DNA of 53,721 bases from an uncultured Coriobacteriaceae bacterium (GCA_900543875.1 UQSV01000004.1:1-53721), one strand, 5' to 3'; counted from the stretch's first letter, positions 7,948-17,241 are shown. Numbers and translations: made by a program. The notes: a model not told the origin generated them from the letters alone.

Positions 7948-8742
7948 ATGGCTAAGGAGTTCGAAACGAGGACCGGCCGCGAGATCGAGGGCGTCGCGAG
8001 CGCCATCAGCGTGCGCGACTTCAACCTCTGGTACGGGGAGTTCCAGGCCCTCAAGGGCATCTCCCTCGAGATTCCCGAGAAGCGCTGCTGCGCCTTCATC
8101 GGCCCGTCGGGCTGCGGCAAGTCGACGCTTCTGCGCACGTTCAACCGCATGTGCGACTTCGTCGAGGGCGTGCACACCAACGGCACCGTCGAGTTCTGCG
8201 GCCGCGACGTCTTCGAGATGGACGCGAACGCCCTGCGCGTGCACGTGGGCATGGTCTTCCAACACCCCAACCCGTTCCCGATGAGCATCCGCGACAACGT
8301 GCTCTACGGCCCGTCGCGCATGCGCAAGCTGGGCCGCGCCGAGGCCGACGAGCTCGTGGAGCGCTGCCTTACCGAGGCGGCCCTCTGGGACGAGGTCAAG
8401 GACAAGCTCGACCACAGCGGCCTGGGGCTGTCGGGCGGCCAGCAGCAGCGCCTGTGCATCGCCCGAGCGCTTGCCACGAGCCCCGACGTGCTGCTCATGG
8501 ACGAGCCCACGAGCGCCCTCGACCCCATCTCGACCCTCGTGGTCGAGGAGCTCATGCTCAAGCTCGCCAAGCAGCACACGGTGGTCGTCGTGACGCACAA
8601 CATGCAGCAGGCCACCCGCGTGGCCGACAAGACCGCCTTCTTCTACCTGGGAGAGCTCGTCGAGGCCGGCCGCACCCGCGACCTGTTCTCGAACCCCCAG
8701 CAGACCCGCACGCAGGAATACCTCTCAGGAAGGTTCAGCTAA
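7948..8742 (+). CDS. pstB: Phosphate ABC transporter ATPase PstB, second paralogue
   Basis: 264 aa. Walker A GPSGCGKST near residue 51, Q-loop MVFQHPNPFPMSI, signature LSGGQQQRLCIA near 160, Walker B VLLMDEPTSALDP near 180, and VTHNMQQ. This copy is closer to the canonical PstB than the first (Thr in the D-loop). Tandem pstB genes occur in other Gram-positive bacteria, such as pstBA/pstBB of Bacillus subtilis. The two may form a heterodimer or provide alternative ATPases; sequence alone does not decide. The stop overlaps the phoU start by 1 nt. Confidence 0.94.
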   Translation: MAKEFETRTGREIEGVASAISVRDFNLWYGEFQALKGISLEIPEKRCCAFIGPSGCGKSTLLRTFNRMCDFVEGVHTNGTVEFCGRDVFEMDANALRVHVGMVFQHPNPFPMSIRDNVLYGPSRMRKLGRAEADELVERCLTEAALWDEVKDKLDHSGLGLSGGQQQRLCIARALATSPDVLLMDEPTSALDPISTLVVEELMLKLAKQHTVVVVTHNMQQATRVADKTAFFYLGELVEAGRTRDLFSNPQQTRTQEYLSGRFS

Positions 8743-9428
8743 TGGCTACCCGCACCGAGTTTCTCAAGCAGCTCAAGGACATGGAGGCGCTGATCATGCG
8801 CTTTGGCGAGAAGTCCGCGGCAGACGTCCGCGCGGCGGGCCTCGCCGCCACGGGCGACGCCGGTGCCGACGCCGGCATCATCGAGGGCCGCAAGGCCGCC
8901 GAGCGCCTGCGCACCCAGATCGAGGGCATCTGCCTCGACACGATGCTGCTCCAGCAGCCCCTCGTGGGCGAGGACCTGCGCTTCGTCTCGGCGACGTTCC
9001 GCATCGTCTCCGACCTCGCCCAGATTGACTCGATGACCCGCGACGTCGCGTTCATCTACTCCGAGATGCCCGCCGACGCCCCCACCGAGTTGGGCGGCAA
9101 CTTCCAGGCCATGGCCGACCGCGCCGCCGCGATGGTCGAGGGTGCGGTGGCGGCCTTCGTGGGCTCCGACACCGTCCAGGCCCGCGCCGTCATCGACGCC
9201 GACGACGAGCTCGACCGCCTCTACACGGCCTGCGAGCAGGAGGTCGTCGACCTCATCAAGGGCGGCCAGGGCACCGCGGCGAGCCTGCCCGAGCTGCTCA
9301 TGGTGGCCAAGTACTTCGAGCGCATCGGCGACAAGGCGCAGCGCGTCGCCGATTGGACGTTCTTCCGCGTGAGCGGTGAGCGTATCCTTTCCTATGGGGA
9401 TGCGCCGTCCGGCTCCGAGGAGGCGTAG
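8742..9428 (+). CDS. phoU: Phosphate-specific transport regulator PhoU
   Basis: 228 aa, all helical, with the two PhoU-type three-helix repeats. Conserved patterns include DLRFVSATFRIVSDLAQID in the first half and ELLMVAKYFERIGDKAQRVA in the second, the acidic clusters that bind metal in PhoU. An Ala/Gly insertion at about residues 28-42 (AAGLAATGDAGADAG) separates the first helices. PhoU couples PstSCAB state to the PhoR kinase, so its position between pstB and the two-component genes fits its role in repressing the Pho regulon when phosphate is plentiful. Confidence 0.93.
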   Translation: MATRTEFLKQLKDMEALIMRFGEKSAADVRAAGLAATGDAGADAGIIEGRKAAERLRTQIEGICLDTMLLQQPLVGEDLRFVSATFRIVSDLAQIDSMTRDVAFIYSEMPADAPTELGGNFQAMADRAAAMVEGAVAAFVGSDTVQARAVIDADDELDRLYTACEQEVVDLIKGGQGTAASLPELLMVAKYFERIGDKAQRVADWTFFRVSGERILSYGDAPSGSEEA

Positions 9429-9450
9429 TCCCGAGGTGGAGGCCAACGGG

Positions 9451-10149
9451 ATGGGGAGCGCCCCTGTGATCTACTACGTCGAGGACGAGAAGAACATTCG
9501 CGAGCTTGTGGTCTATGCGCTGGCGCAGGCCGGCATCGAGGCCAAGGGCCTGGAAGACGACGCGGCCTTTCGCCGCGCCTGCGCCGAGCGCGTGCCCGAC
9601 GCGGTGCTGCTCGACATCATGCTCCCCGACACGGACGGCCTGTCCATCCTGCACCGCATCCGCCAGACGCCCGGCCTCGCGCACGTGCCCGTGATGATGC
9701 TCACGGCCCGCGACTCCGAGCTCGACACGGTGACCGCCCTCGACGGCGGCGCCGACGACTACCTCGCCAAGCCCTTTGGCATGATGGAGATGGTGAGTCG
9801 CGTGAGGGCCCTGCTGCGCCGCTCGCAGCAGGGGCCAGCGGACGCGCCCGCGGCCTCCGACGTGGTCGAGGTGGGGCCGCTGCGCCTGTCCGACTCGCGC
9901 CACGAGGTCTCGTGCGCGGGCGAAGCCATGAGCCTCACCGTGCGCGAGTTCGAGCTGCTATCCTTCCTTATGAGGTCTCCGGGGGTCGTCTTCAACCGCG
10001 AGACGCTGTTGCAGCGCGTGTGGGGCTGGGACTTCGACGGCGGTAGCCGCACGGTCGACGTCCACGTCCAGACGCTGCGACAGAAGCTGGGCGAGCATGC
10101 CGACCTCATCGAGACGGTGAGGGGCGTCGGCTACAGACTGAGAGGCTAG
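9451..10149 (+). CDS. PhoB/PhoP-type response regulator (OmpR family)
   Basis: 232 aa from the ATG at 9451, preceded by GAGGTGGAGG; a longer in-frame reading would run into phoU, so it is not preferred. The receiver domain (residues 1-118) has the acidic pocket VEDEKNIREL, phospho-acceptor Asp55 in VLLDIMLPD, MLTARDSE and KPFGMMEM. The C-terminal winged helix (about 140-230) has LTVREFELLSFLMRSPG and the recognition region SRTVDVHVQTLRQKLG. It lies at the end of the pst-phoU operon next to a sensor kinase and probably binds the phased GTAA/GTCA array upstream of pstS. Confidence 0.93.
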   Translation: MGSAPVIYYVEDEKNIRELVVYALAQAGIEAKGLEDDAAFRRACAERVPDAVLLDIMLPDTDGLSILHRIRQTPGLAHVPVMMLTARDSELDTVTALDGGADDYLAKPFGMMEMVSRVRALLRRSQQGPADAPAASDVVEVGPLRLSDSRHEVSCAGEAMSLTVREFELLSFLMRSPGVVFNRETLLQRVWGWDFDGGSRTVDVHVQTLRQKLGEHADLIETVRGVGYRLRG

Positions 10150-10151
10150 CC

Positions 10152-11579
10152 ATGAGCGATATGGCCACGACGGACACCACCCCCACCAAGGACGCACGCG
10201 CTCGCCGGCCGCCCTCGCTTGCCCGGCGCTTCTTCGTGGCTCTGGCGGTGCTCTCCGCCATCGCCGCGGTGGCCGTGCTCGTGTGCTCCTCGCTCATCTA
10301 CCAGAGCGCGAGCGTCGACGACGCCGGTAAGATGCTCGAGAGCGAGTGCCGCATCGTGCGCTCGGCGCTGTCGGGCAGCGACGTGGACATCATGCGCCTC
10401 ACCTCGTTTGCCTCGCAGGACGTGCGCGTGACGCTCGTGTCCTCAGACGGCAACGTGCTCTATGACAACCAGAACAACGTGGCCGAGATGCCCAACCACG
10501 CCGATCGCCCCGAGATCGCCCAGGCCCTGCAGACCGGCGCGGGCGCGGCCGAGCGCGACTCCGAGACGAGCGGCTACGTGTCGATCTATCGCGCCGTGCG
10601 CCTCTCCAACGGAAACGTCGTGCGCCTCGCCGTCGACCGCGACGGCGCCATGACGGCCATCAAGCATGACATGCTGCTCGTCTGCACCGTGGTCGCGGCC
10701 GTGGTGCTGCTGTGCTGGGCGGCCTCGCGCCTCGTGGCAGACCGCCTCGTGGCGCCCATCGACGCAATCGACCCGGCAGACCCCGAGCCGCACTCGAGCT
10801 ACGTCGAGCTCGAGCCGCTCATCGAGCGCATCTCCGACCAGGTGGAAGAGCTGCGCGGGGCCGACCTCATGCGTCGCGAGTTCACCTCCAACGTGACCCA
10901 CGAGCTCAAGACGCCGCTCTCCTCGATTCAGGGCGCGGCCGAGCTCATCCGCGACGGCATCGCCCGTCCCGAGGACGTGCCCGAGTTCGCCGGGCGCATC
11001 TACGACGAGGCCCATCACATGACCGAGCTCGTGAACGACATCCTCACCCTCTCCAAGCTCGACGAGTCCGAGCGAAGCGGCGACCAGAGCCTGCTGGGCT
11101 CGGTCGAGCCGGTCGATTTGGACCGCACGGTGAGCGAGGTGGCGCGCCGCCTCGCGCCCGCCGCCGAGGCCGCGGGCGTGGAGATCACCGCAACGGGGGA
11201 GAGCTGCGTGGTGCGTGGCATGCCGCACCTGCTCGACGAGCTCGTCTACAACCTGTGCGACAACGCGATCCGCTACAACCGCGAGGGCGGCTTCGTCGAC
11301 GTCTCGGCGCGCATCGAGGACGGCCGGCCCGTGGTCGTGGTGGCAGACTCCGGCCGCGGCATCCCGGCGGCCCAGCAGGGCAAGGTGTTCGAGCGCTTCT
11401 ACCGCGTCGACGCGAGCCGCTCGCGGGACACCGGCGGCACGGGCCTGGGCCTGGCCATCGTGAAGCACGCCGCGATGCTGCACGGCGCAGAGCTCACTCT
11501 CGACTCTGAGGAGGGGCGCGGCACCACCATCTGCGTGCGCTTCCCGGCCGAGTCGCTCGTCTCGACCCTGGGGGAGTAG
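10152..11579 (+). CDS. PhoR-type sensor histidine kinase
   Basis: 475 aa membrane kinase. Transmembrane helices are at about residues 25-47 and 175-197, enclosing an extracytoplasmic region of about 125 residues, longer than in PhoR of Escherichia coli and closer to Gram-positive PhoR. The dimerisation box FTSNVTHELKTPLSSIQG carries the phospho-acceptor His250. The ATPase domain has N box LCDNAIRYNREGG, G1 DSGRGIPAAQQGKVFERFY and G2 GGTGLGLAIVKH. It starts 2 nt after the response regulator. It probably responds to PstSCAB-PhoU and activates the regulator under phosphate limitation. Confidence 0.92.
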   Translation: MSDMATTDTTPTKDARARRPPSLARRFFVALAVLSAIAAVAVLVCSSLIYQSASVDDAGKMLESECRIVRSALSGSDVDIMRLTSFASQDVRVTLVSSDGNVLYDNQNNVAEMPNHADRPEIAQALQTGAGAAERDSETSGYVSIYRAVRLSNGNVVRLAVDRDGAMTAIKHDMLLVCTVVAAVVLLCWAASRLVADRLVAPIDAIDPADPEPHSSYVELEPLIERISDQVEELRGADLMRREFTSNVTHELKTPLSSIQGAAELIRDGIARPEDVPEFAGRIYDEAHHMTELVNDILTLSKLDESERSGDQSLLGSVEPVDLDRTVSEVARRLAPAAEAAGVEITATGESCVVRGMPHLLDELVYNLCDNAIRYNREGGFVDVSARIEDGRPVVVVADSGRGIPAAQQGKVFERFYRVDASRSRDTGGTGLGLAIVKHAAMLHGAELTLDSEEGRGTTICVRFPAESLVSTLGE

Positions 11580-11712
11580 GGCACCTGCCGTGCGCTTCTC
11601 GGCCGCCCCGGCGCCCGCCGCGTCTGCAACCCGCCTCTAGCGCGAGGGCGTGCCCGTGCCTCTCGGCCGCGTCCGGGTACTGCCGCGCGCTTCTCGGCCT
11701 GCGTGGCTGCGC

Positions 11713-11720
11713 TAGAATAA
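11713..11720 (+). promoter_or_regulatory. Probable -10 element of metG
   Basis: The sequence TGCGCTAGAATAAAC about 35 bp before the metG start matches a similar GCTAGAAT block upstream of ruvC (19419-19425). The recurrence suggests a housekeeping -10 (TAGAAT). No good -35 is visible. The rest of the 170-bp gap is GC-rich with three similar GCGCTTCTCGGCC-like stretches and no gene. Confidence 0.45.
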
Positions 11721-11751
11721 ACAGGTTATCTAGCTCAACAGAGAGGCTCAC

Positions 11752-13785
11752 ATGGCAACTGACGCTTCCGCTTCCTCGCGTCCCAGCTTCCCGGCGCGCG
11801 CCGTCGTCACGGCCGGCATGCCCTACGGCAACAAGGACCTGCACTTTGGCCACATTGGCGGCGTGTTCGTTCCGGCGGACTTCTTCGCCCGCTTCCTGCG
11901 CGACCGCATCGGCGAGCGCAACGTCCTGTTCGTCTCGGGAACGGACTGCTATGGCTCGCCCATCATGGAGGGCTACCGCAAGCTCACCGAGGCCGGCGAG
12001 TTTACCGGCACCATCACCGACTACGTGCGCGGCCACCACGACAACCAGAAGGCGGCGCTCGACGCCTACGAGATCTCTCTCGACATCTTCTCCGGCTCGG
12101 GCCTGGAGCCGGCCGCGCCCTTCCATGCCAAGCTCTCCGACGAGTGGATCCGCCGCCTGTACGAGGCGGGCGTCCTCAAGAAGCGCTCCACGCTGCAGTT
12201 CTATGACACCGAGGCCAAGACGTTCCTCAACGGCCGCCAGGTCATTGGCCGTTGCCCCGTGCGCGGCTGCAAGTCCGAGAAGGCCTATGCAGACGAGTGC
12301 GACCTGGGCCACCAGTTCGACCCCGAGGAGCTCATCAACCCCGTGTCGCAGCTCACTGGCACCAAGCCCGAGCTGCGCCCGTGCGACAACTGGTACTTTG
12401 ACCTGCCCGCCTTCCGCGACGCGCTCGATGCGCTCATGGACGAGTGGGACGCCGACCCGCAGGTGCGCTCCATCGTGACCAAGACGGTGCGCGAGAGCCT
12501 CGTGGCGCCGGTCATCTACATCAAGAACGAGCTGCGCGCAGACTTCGACGCTGTGGCCGAGAAGCTGCCTAAGCACACCGTGCACGAGGCGCAGGGCAAC
12601 CAGGCGTCCTTCTCGGTCGAGTTCGCCAACTGGGAGGCTCGCGACGAGGCGCGCGAGGTGCTCGAGGGTGCGCACGTGCGCTTCCGCACCGGCAAGTGCC
12701 TGCTGCCGTTCCGCATCACCGGCAACATCGACTGGGGCGTGGCCGCGCCCGACCTTGAGGGCACCGAGGGCCTCACCGTGTGGTGCTGGCCCGAGAGCCT
12801 GTGGGCGCCCATCTCGTTCACGCAGGCCGCGTTGGCCGGCGCCGACGAGGGTCGCTACAGCAGCGACAACTGGCGCGACTGGTGGTGCTCCGACGACGCG
12901 CGCGTTTTCCAGTTCATTGGCCAGGACAACATCTACTTCTACTGCGTGGCGCAGCCCGCGATGTGGGAGGCGATGGGCTGGGGCCTCAAGCAGACGACGC
13001 CCGTGGCCAACTACCACATCCTGTTCATGAACAAGAAGGCCTCGAGCTCGGGCGCCATCAAGCCGCCCATGGCCGCCGAGCTGCTCGACCACTACACCCC
13101 CGAGCAGCTGCGCGCCCACTGGCTGTCGTTGGCGCTCGACGCCAAGGCTGTGAGCTTCTCGCCCAAGGTGTACGACACGAGCGTGAGCCACAAGGACAAG
13201 AAGACGGGCGAGGACGTGCTGGTCTGCAACGACCCGCGCGTGGTCGACCCGGCCCTCAAGGAGAGTGCCTTCCTCACCAACATCTTCAACCGCCTCGCGC
13301 GCAGCTGCTTCTACGGCGCGCAGAGGGCGTGTGGCGGCAAGCTGCCCGCGGTCGAGGCGTCTGCCGAGGTCATCGAGGAGTGCCGGGCCGCCACGCTGGC
13401 GTTTGAGCGCACGGTGCACGGGATGGACTTCCACGGAGCGCTTGCCGCGGTGGAGGAGTTCGCCCGCGCGGCCAACAAGCGCTGGGACGCGGCGAGCAAG
13501 GCCGCGGGCGACGACGAGGCCGCCTACGTGGCCGCCCTGGCCGACGCGTTCGCTGCGCTTCGCACGACGGCGCTGCTCATGCACCCCGCGGTGCCCGCCG
13601 GCTGCGAGCTGATCTGCGAGCACATGGGCTTTGAGAAGCACGACTTCTTCAGCTGGGAGCACGCGCTCGAGACGCCGCGCCAGCTGGCGGAGGCTCTGGG
13701 CGAAGATGCGAGCGAGCACGCGCTCATGGAGCTGCCCCCGCGCTTCGACTTCTTCCGCAAGCACGAGAGCCAGTACAAGAAGTAG
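11752..13785 (+). CDS. metG: Methionyl-tRNA synthetase
   Basis: 677 aa class I aminoacyl-tRNA synthetase that charges tRNA-Met. The start is preceded by AGAGAGGCTCAC. The HIGH-type motif is HFGHIGG at residues 31-37 after GMPYGNKD. The zinc-binding insert has CPVRGCKSEKAYADECDLGH, and the KMSKS-type loop reads NKKASSSG near residue 428. The C-terminal helical anticodon-binding domain is followed by the end of the protein; there is no EMAP/Trbp111-like C-terminal domain. The deviating KMSKS loop and long connective regions are odd but the fold signature is clear. A strong terminator follows. Confidence 0.92.
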   Translation: MATDASASSRPSFPARAVVTAGMPYGNKDLHFGHIGGVFVPADFFARFLRDRIGERNVLFVSGTDCYGSPIMEGYRKLTEAGEFTGTITDYVRGHHDNQKAALDAYEISLDIFSGSGLEPAAPFHAKLSDEWIRRLYEAGVLKKRSTLQFYDTEAKTFLNGRQVIGRCPVRGCKSEKAYADECDLGHQFDPEELINPVSQLTGTKPELRPCDNWYFDLPAFRDALDALMDEWDADPQVRSIVTKTVRESLVAPVIYIKNELRADFDAVAEKLPKHTVHEAQGNQASFSVEFANWEARDEAREVLEGAHVRFRTGKCLLPFRITGNIDWGVAAPDLEGTEGLTVWCWPESLWAPISFTQAALAGADEGRYSSDNWRDWWCSDDARVFQFIGQDNIYFYCVAQPAMWEAMGWGLKQTTPVANYHILFMNKKASSSGAIKPPMAAELLDHYTPEQLRAHWLSLALDAKAVSFSPKVYDTSVSHKDKKTGEDVLVCNDPRVVDPALKESAFLTNIFNRLARSCFYGAQRACGGKLPAVEASAEVIEECRAATLAFERTVHGMDFHGALAAVEEFARAANKRWDAASKAAGDDEAAYVAALADAFAALRTTALLMHPAVPAGCELICEHMGFEKHDFFSWEHALETPRQLAEALGEDASEHALMELPPRFDFFRKHESQYKK

Positions 13786-13797
13786 GGCTCATCGCTT

Positions 13798-13842
13798 GGC
13801 CGCCGTTCGCATGCCACATGCGGGCGGCGGCCTATTTTGTTA
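13798..13842 (+). terminator. Intrinsic terminator after metG
   Basis: GGCCGCC...CGCAT pairs with ATGCG...GGCGGCC around a short loop and is followed by TATTTTGTT. It lies 13 bp after the metG stop. Confidence 0.8.
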
Positions 13843-14014
13843 GCGGGCGGTGGTTGGCGTACCTCTCTCATTGAGGTTCCCTCGCTTGTCTCTTGTTCTC
13901 CGTCCCCTTTCCTCCCCCACGGCGTCCCTCTCCCCTCACCGAGGCCCTCTGCTTGCCCGTCGCTGTGAAGCCCGGGCCCCCGGACGCTCCCGTCGAGGTT
14001 TCTTGCTTGCGGAA

Positions 14015-14148
14015 TGGTACAAACTGCGGTTCTTGCCGCGCAGATTGTTACAAACCCGCGGTTCTTGCCGTTTTAGCTGGCGAAATACGGAAAGAACCGC
14101 GTGTTTGTGTAAAACCGCGCGGCAAGAACCGCAGTTCTGCACAAACGG
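14015..14148. repeat. 134-bp intergenic inverted-repeat element, copy 2
   Basis: Second copy of the element at 3551-3684, same length and orientation. The arms are better preserved here: AACTGCGGTTCTTGCCGCGC in the left arm pairs perfectly with the right arm, and an inner CGCGGTTCTT also pairs. The remaining 13843-14202 gap holds no gene I can support. Confidence 0.75.
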
Positions 14149-14202
14149 CAGGCCCTCAGCTCCGGGTTGTGTCCTGTGGTCACGGCGAAGGTAGGGGGGT
14201 TC

Positions 14203-15144
14203 CTACTCTCCCATATTGTTTTTGAAGAGCCGCTTCCACAGCGCGTACTGGCGCTTGACGATGCGCTGGCTTGGGATGTTCTTTCGCACGCCCAGCGCAA
14301 GACGAATCGATTCCATGAGCCCCCGGTAGAGGTCGTAGTTCTTGACCTGCTTCTTTGTCACGTACAGAATCTGGTAGCCCATGGCGAGCAGGGCGTTGTT
14401 TCTGCCCGCGTCGCTCTCCATGCGCTCCTTGGTGGCATGGACCGCTCCCTGGTACTCATAGATGAGGTGCTTGTCGGCCCAAAGACCATCGGGCTCGACC
14501 GTGCTCTTCGTCGTGAGCGACCTTGCCTTATCGTTGAGCTCAACCGTGCTGTTAAGCAGCGGTTTTGGCAAACCGAATCCTCCAGAAAGGCGTGGGGCAA
14601 CTATGGCGTGGCAAAGTCGTGCCTCGGCTGGCGAGGCGGCTCTATTAGCGGTCGACGCGATCATCCTCTCGAGGTTGGCGCGTCTCCGCTGTCCCATGAG
14701 TCCGTCAAGCTGGCTGGCCAGGTCCGCAATCTCATCCAAGCTGCAGATTGCCGGCAGCTTATAGAGGCAACCCTCCTCAACCGTTGTGTCGGGGGCGAAC
14801 GTACCGCAGCACTCATAGGCGAGCAGCGATGCCCGCTCGTTTGTAGAGGAGCAGCCAAGCTCCCAAAGCGCAAACTCGGGCGAGCATACCCTCACGCCCG
14901 GCGCAATGACGCTGGTAAGGGCGTGGGGATCGAGCCCGGTGCGGATATGCGGCCTCATGAAATCCGCTCGCGGGCGCCTGTGTCCATCCAACACCAGGAC
15001 GTCGAGCTTTGGTTGGCCGAGAAGGGCGAGAAGGTCGGTCACGCTTCCCACCTCGAGGTCATTGCCGCGGGCCTCGGCCAGGCGACGGGCACGGTGGTAG
15101 AGCAGGGCGCTCTCGTGGGACACGATGACCTCGTCGCTGGGCAT
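14203..15144 (-). CDS. Restriction-endonuclease-like (DUF559/Vsr-type) protein
   Basis: 313 aa. The ATG at 15144 follows GAGGAGGAGCC. The N-terminal half is not recognised. The C-terminal part, about residues 205-265, looks like a PD-(D/E)XK endonuclease-like domain of the DUF559 kind: VEPDGLWADKHLIYEYQG gives the Asp and the Glu-x-Gln that often replaces Glu-x-Lys, followed by a conserved helix (ERMESDAGRNNALLAMGYQI) and strand ILYVTKKQV. Such proteins are frequent in Coriobacteriia and are often annotated only as hypothetical. It stands alone between metG and the acetyltransferase genes, convergent with metG. DNA cleavage is possible but unproven, and no methyltransferase or antitoxin partner is beside it. 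Confidence 0.7.
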   Translation of the reverse strand: MPSDEVIVSHESALLYHRARRLAEARGNDLEVGSVTDLLALLGQPKLDVLVLDGHRRPRADFMRPHIRTGLDPHALTSVIAPGVRVCSPEFALWELGCSSTNERASLLAYECCGTFAPDTTVEEGCLYKLPAICSLDEIADLASQLDGLMGQRRRANLERMIASTANRAASPAEARLCHAIVAPRLSGGFGLPKPLLNSTVELNDKARSLTTKSTVEPDGLWADKHLIYEYQGAVHATKERMESDAGRNNALLAMGYQILYVTKKQVKNYDLYRGLMESIRLALGVRKNIPSQRIVKRQYALWKRLFKNNMGE

Positions 15145-15349
15145 GGCTCCTCCTCGCTCGTTTGGGCCATGCTAGCGGTTGCGTCTAAAAAATCCCCGTG
15201 CTTGGGCAAACACAAACCTAACACGCGAGGTGGACGGCTTGTGGCGCGCAAGTGGCGGGGTGGCGCAATCGGCGGGCGGCGGCATCGCGGCCGCAAAAGG
15301 TATCATCGTGGATAAGAGGTGCGAGAGATGCGGCCACGCGAGGGTCGTC

Positions 15350-15600
15350 GACGCGTTGCGATGCGCACGAGAAGTACGAGCAGCACGAGAAGCACGAGAG
15401 GTGCGAGCAGCACGAGAAGCGCGGCGAGGCCGGGGCGCTCAGCGCACAACGGACGGGACGCGCCCGTGCGTCGTGCCTAAAGCGTGGTGTGCAACGGACG
15501 GGACGCGCCCGCGTCGCGCCGAAAGCATGGCGCGCAGCGAGCGGGGCCCACGCCGCGCGCCGCAGGTGTGGCACGCAACGGGCGGGGCAGAACGAAAGGG
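15350..15600. repeat. Low-complexity tandem repeats upstream of the GNAT gene
   Basis: Two kinds of repeat are seen. First, GAGCAGCACGAGAAGC-like units recur at about 15375-15425. Second, CAACGGACGGGACGCGCCCG occurs at about 15447 and 15492. No clear start or conserved protein can be assigned to this stretch, although it is open in the frame of the downstream gene. Confidence 0.5.
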
Positions 15601-15610
15601 GAGGGCGAGG

Positions 15611-16702
15611 ATGAAAGCAACCTGCGAGGTGGAGGTGCGTGTTCCCAGTGGCATCACGGTGGGCGCGCGCGTCTTCGCTCCCGCTGGCGTTACCGACGAG
15701 CCGGGCACGCCGTTCGCGGTGACCTGCAGCCCGGCACCCCTCATCTTCGTGGACAGCCGGCCCGTCTCTGGGATGCTCGAGGACCGTGCCTCCCGTGGTG
15801 GCAGCGTCGTGGTCATCGAGGACAACGTCGAGCCGGCCGACGTCCTCGAGGTGGCGAGTCGCCTGGGCATCACGCAGTTTTGGCTGGCCGGGCCCGACGT
15901 CGACGAGGCGCGCGCTCTCGCCCCCGCCCGCATCCTCGCAGCCGAGCCCGTGCGCCGCCATCGTCCCCTTGTGACGTTTGGCGAGCTGGGACCCCAGGTG
16001 CGCGAGACGGGCGACTCGCTTGTCGTGCGCCGCGCCATCATGGACGACGAGCCCGCCGTCCAGGCGATGTATGATCACCTGCTCGACTCCTGCGACGTTC
16101 CCGGTGCCGAGACGTGCGGTTGGAAGCGCGGCTACTGGCCACTGCCCAACGACGTGCGCAATCGCATCGAGGCGGGCACGACCTGGGTGGCGCAGGACGC
16201 GGCCGCCAGCGGTCCCGGCGACGCCGTCCTCGGGGCCATGTCGCTCGACGGCGACCTTGGCCTTCCCGGCGTCGAGCTGCCCCTCGCTCCCCTCGAGCCG
16301 GGCGAGTGGCTCACGTGTCACCTGCTCGCGGCTGACCCCGCGGCGCGTGGCCGTGGCGTGGCGACGGCGCTGCTCGCCGCCTATGCGCGCGAGGGCATCG
16401 CACGGGGTTGCAAGGCGCTGCGTATCAACACCTCGCCGCAGAGCCTCTCCAACAACTTGTACCATGAGCTGGGGTTTGTTCTCCACAAGCCGGTGTGGTT
16501 CCCCTATGAGGGGCTGCCCCTTACGGGTTGGACCAACGTCTACGAGCTACGTCTCGATGGCGAGGGGATCGTGCCCCAGGGCGACCCCGCCGCGCCTCGC
16601 GCCGACGCTGCCGCGCCCCGTGCCGTGTGCCGCGCGTCCCGCATCGAGGACGCTGCGCCCCGCGCCTCCGCCGTCTCACCTGACGGGGAGCCCGTGCGAT
16701 GA
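15611..16702 (+). CDS. GNAT-family N-acetyltransferase
   Basis: 363 aa from the ATG at 15611 (GGGGAGGGCGAGG upstream). The frame is open further upstream, but that part is low-complexity repeat. Residues 1-130 are an unrecognised alpha/beta region. The acetyltransferase domain starts near residue 138 (SLVVRRAIMDDEPAVQAMYD); the acetyl-CoA loop is ADPAARGRGVATALLAAYA near 241, then LRINTSPQSLSNNLYHELGF and the closing strand. The C-terminal 45 residues are Ala/Pro/Arg-rich and look disordered. The stop overlaps the next gene as ATGA. The acceptor substrate is unknown. Confidence 0.82.
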   Translation: MKATCEVEVRVPSGITVGARVFAPAGVTDEPGTPFAVTCSPAPLIFVDSRPVSGMLEDRASRGGSVVVIEDNVEPADVLEVASRLGITQFWLAGPDVDEARALAPARILAAEPVRRHRPLVTFGELGPQVRETGDSLVVRRAIMDDEPAVQAMYDHLLDSCDVPGAETCGWKRGYWPLPNDVRNRIEAGTTWVAQDAAASGPGDAVLGAMSLDGDLGLPGVELPLAPLEPGEWLTCHLLAADPAARGRGVATALLAAYAREGIARGCKALRINTSPQSLSNNLYHELGFVLHKPVWFPYEGLPLTGWTNVYELRLDGEGIVPQGDPAAPRADAAAPRAVCRASRIEDAAPRASAVSPDGEPVR

Positions 16703-17241
16703 CCGAGCTTCTTGACATCGACTTCCTGGGAGACGAGCGGCTGCGTGCCCGGCTCACGCGCTGGAGCCTTGTGCTCCTCGCGTGCGGCCTCGTGGCGACG
16801 CTTGCGGTAGCACCCCTGCTCGCCAGTGGCGTCGCCCTTCACCCGCTGACGGCGCTTGCCCTGCTCGCGGGCGTCACGCTGGTGTCGCTGCCCGTCCACG
16901 AGCTCGTCCACGCCCTCTTCTTCAGGCTCCTGGGCGGCCGCGGCGTGCGTGTGTGCTTTGGGCACGCGGACGGCATGCTCTACGCGGGGTGCCCGGGGCT
17001 CGTGCTCACCCGCGGGCGCTTCCTCGTTGTGCTGCTTGCGCCCACGGTGGTGCTCACCGTTGCGCTCGTTCTAATTGGTATGGTGTTTGACCTGCTGTTT
17101 ATTGCTCTTTTTGCGGCGTCTTTCCACCTGTCTGGATGCGCGGGAGACCTGCTCGCCGCCTGGATCGTTGCCCGCGAGTCCGCCTGCACGCACTGCCAGG
17201 ACACCGAGGTGGGCGTGCGCCTGCTCGCCGCCAAGGCGTAG
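16699..17241 (+). CDS. DUF3267-like membrane metalloprotease family protein
   Basis: 180 aa with four hydrophobic segments, at about residues 25-45, 50-65, 110-140 and 140-155. A zinc-protease motif HELVH is at residues 67-71 within a membrane segment, followed by FFRLLGGRGVRV. A later SGCAGDLLAAW supplies the conserved Asp expected in this family. This is the DUF3267 pattern (putative intramembrane zinc metalloprotease related to site-2 proteases). It overlaps the acetyltransferase gene by 4 nt, so the two are co-translated. The substrate is unknown. Confidence 0.75.
   Translation: MTELLDIDFLGDERLRARLTRWSLVLLACGLVATLAVAPLLASGVALHPLTALALLAGVTLVSLPVHELVHALFFRLLGGRGVRVCFGHADGMLYAGCPGLVLTRGRFLVVLLAPTVVLTVALVLIGMVFDLLFIALFAASFHLSGCAGDLLAAWIVARESACTHCQDTEVGVRLLAAKA

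Noticed and set aside
7100..8742. First PstB as a decayed copy
   Set aside because: All ATPase motifs are intact and the gene overlaps pstA in a tight operon; tandem pstB genes are known elsewhere.
15179..15610. N-terminal extension of the GNAT protein, with a CxxC-x-n-C motif near its start
   Set aside because: The frame is open, but most of it is short tandem repeat DNA and the ATG at 15611 has a clear ribosome binding site.
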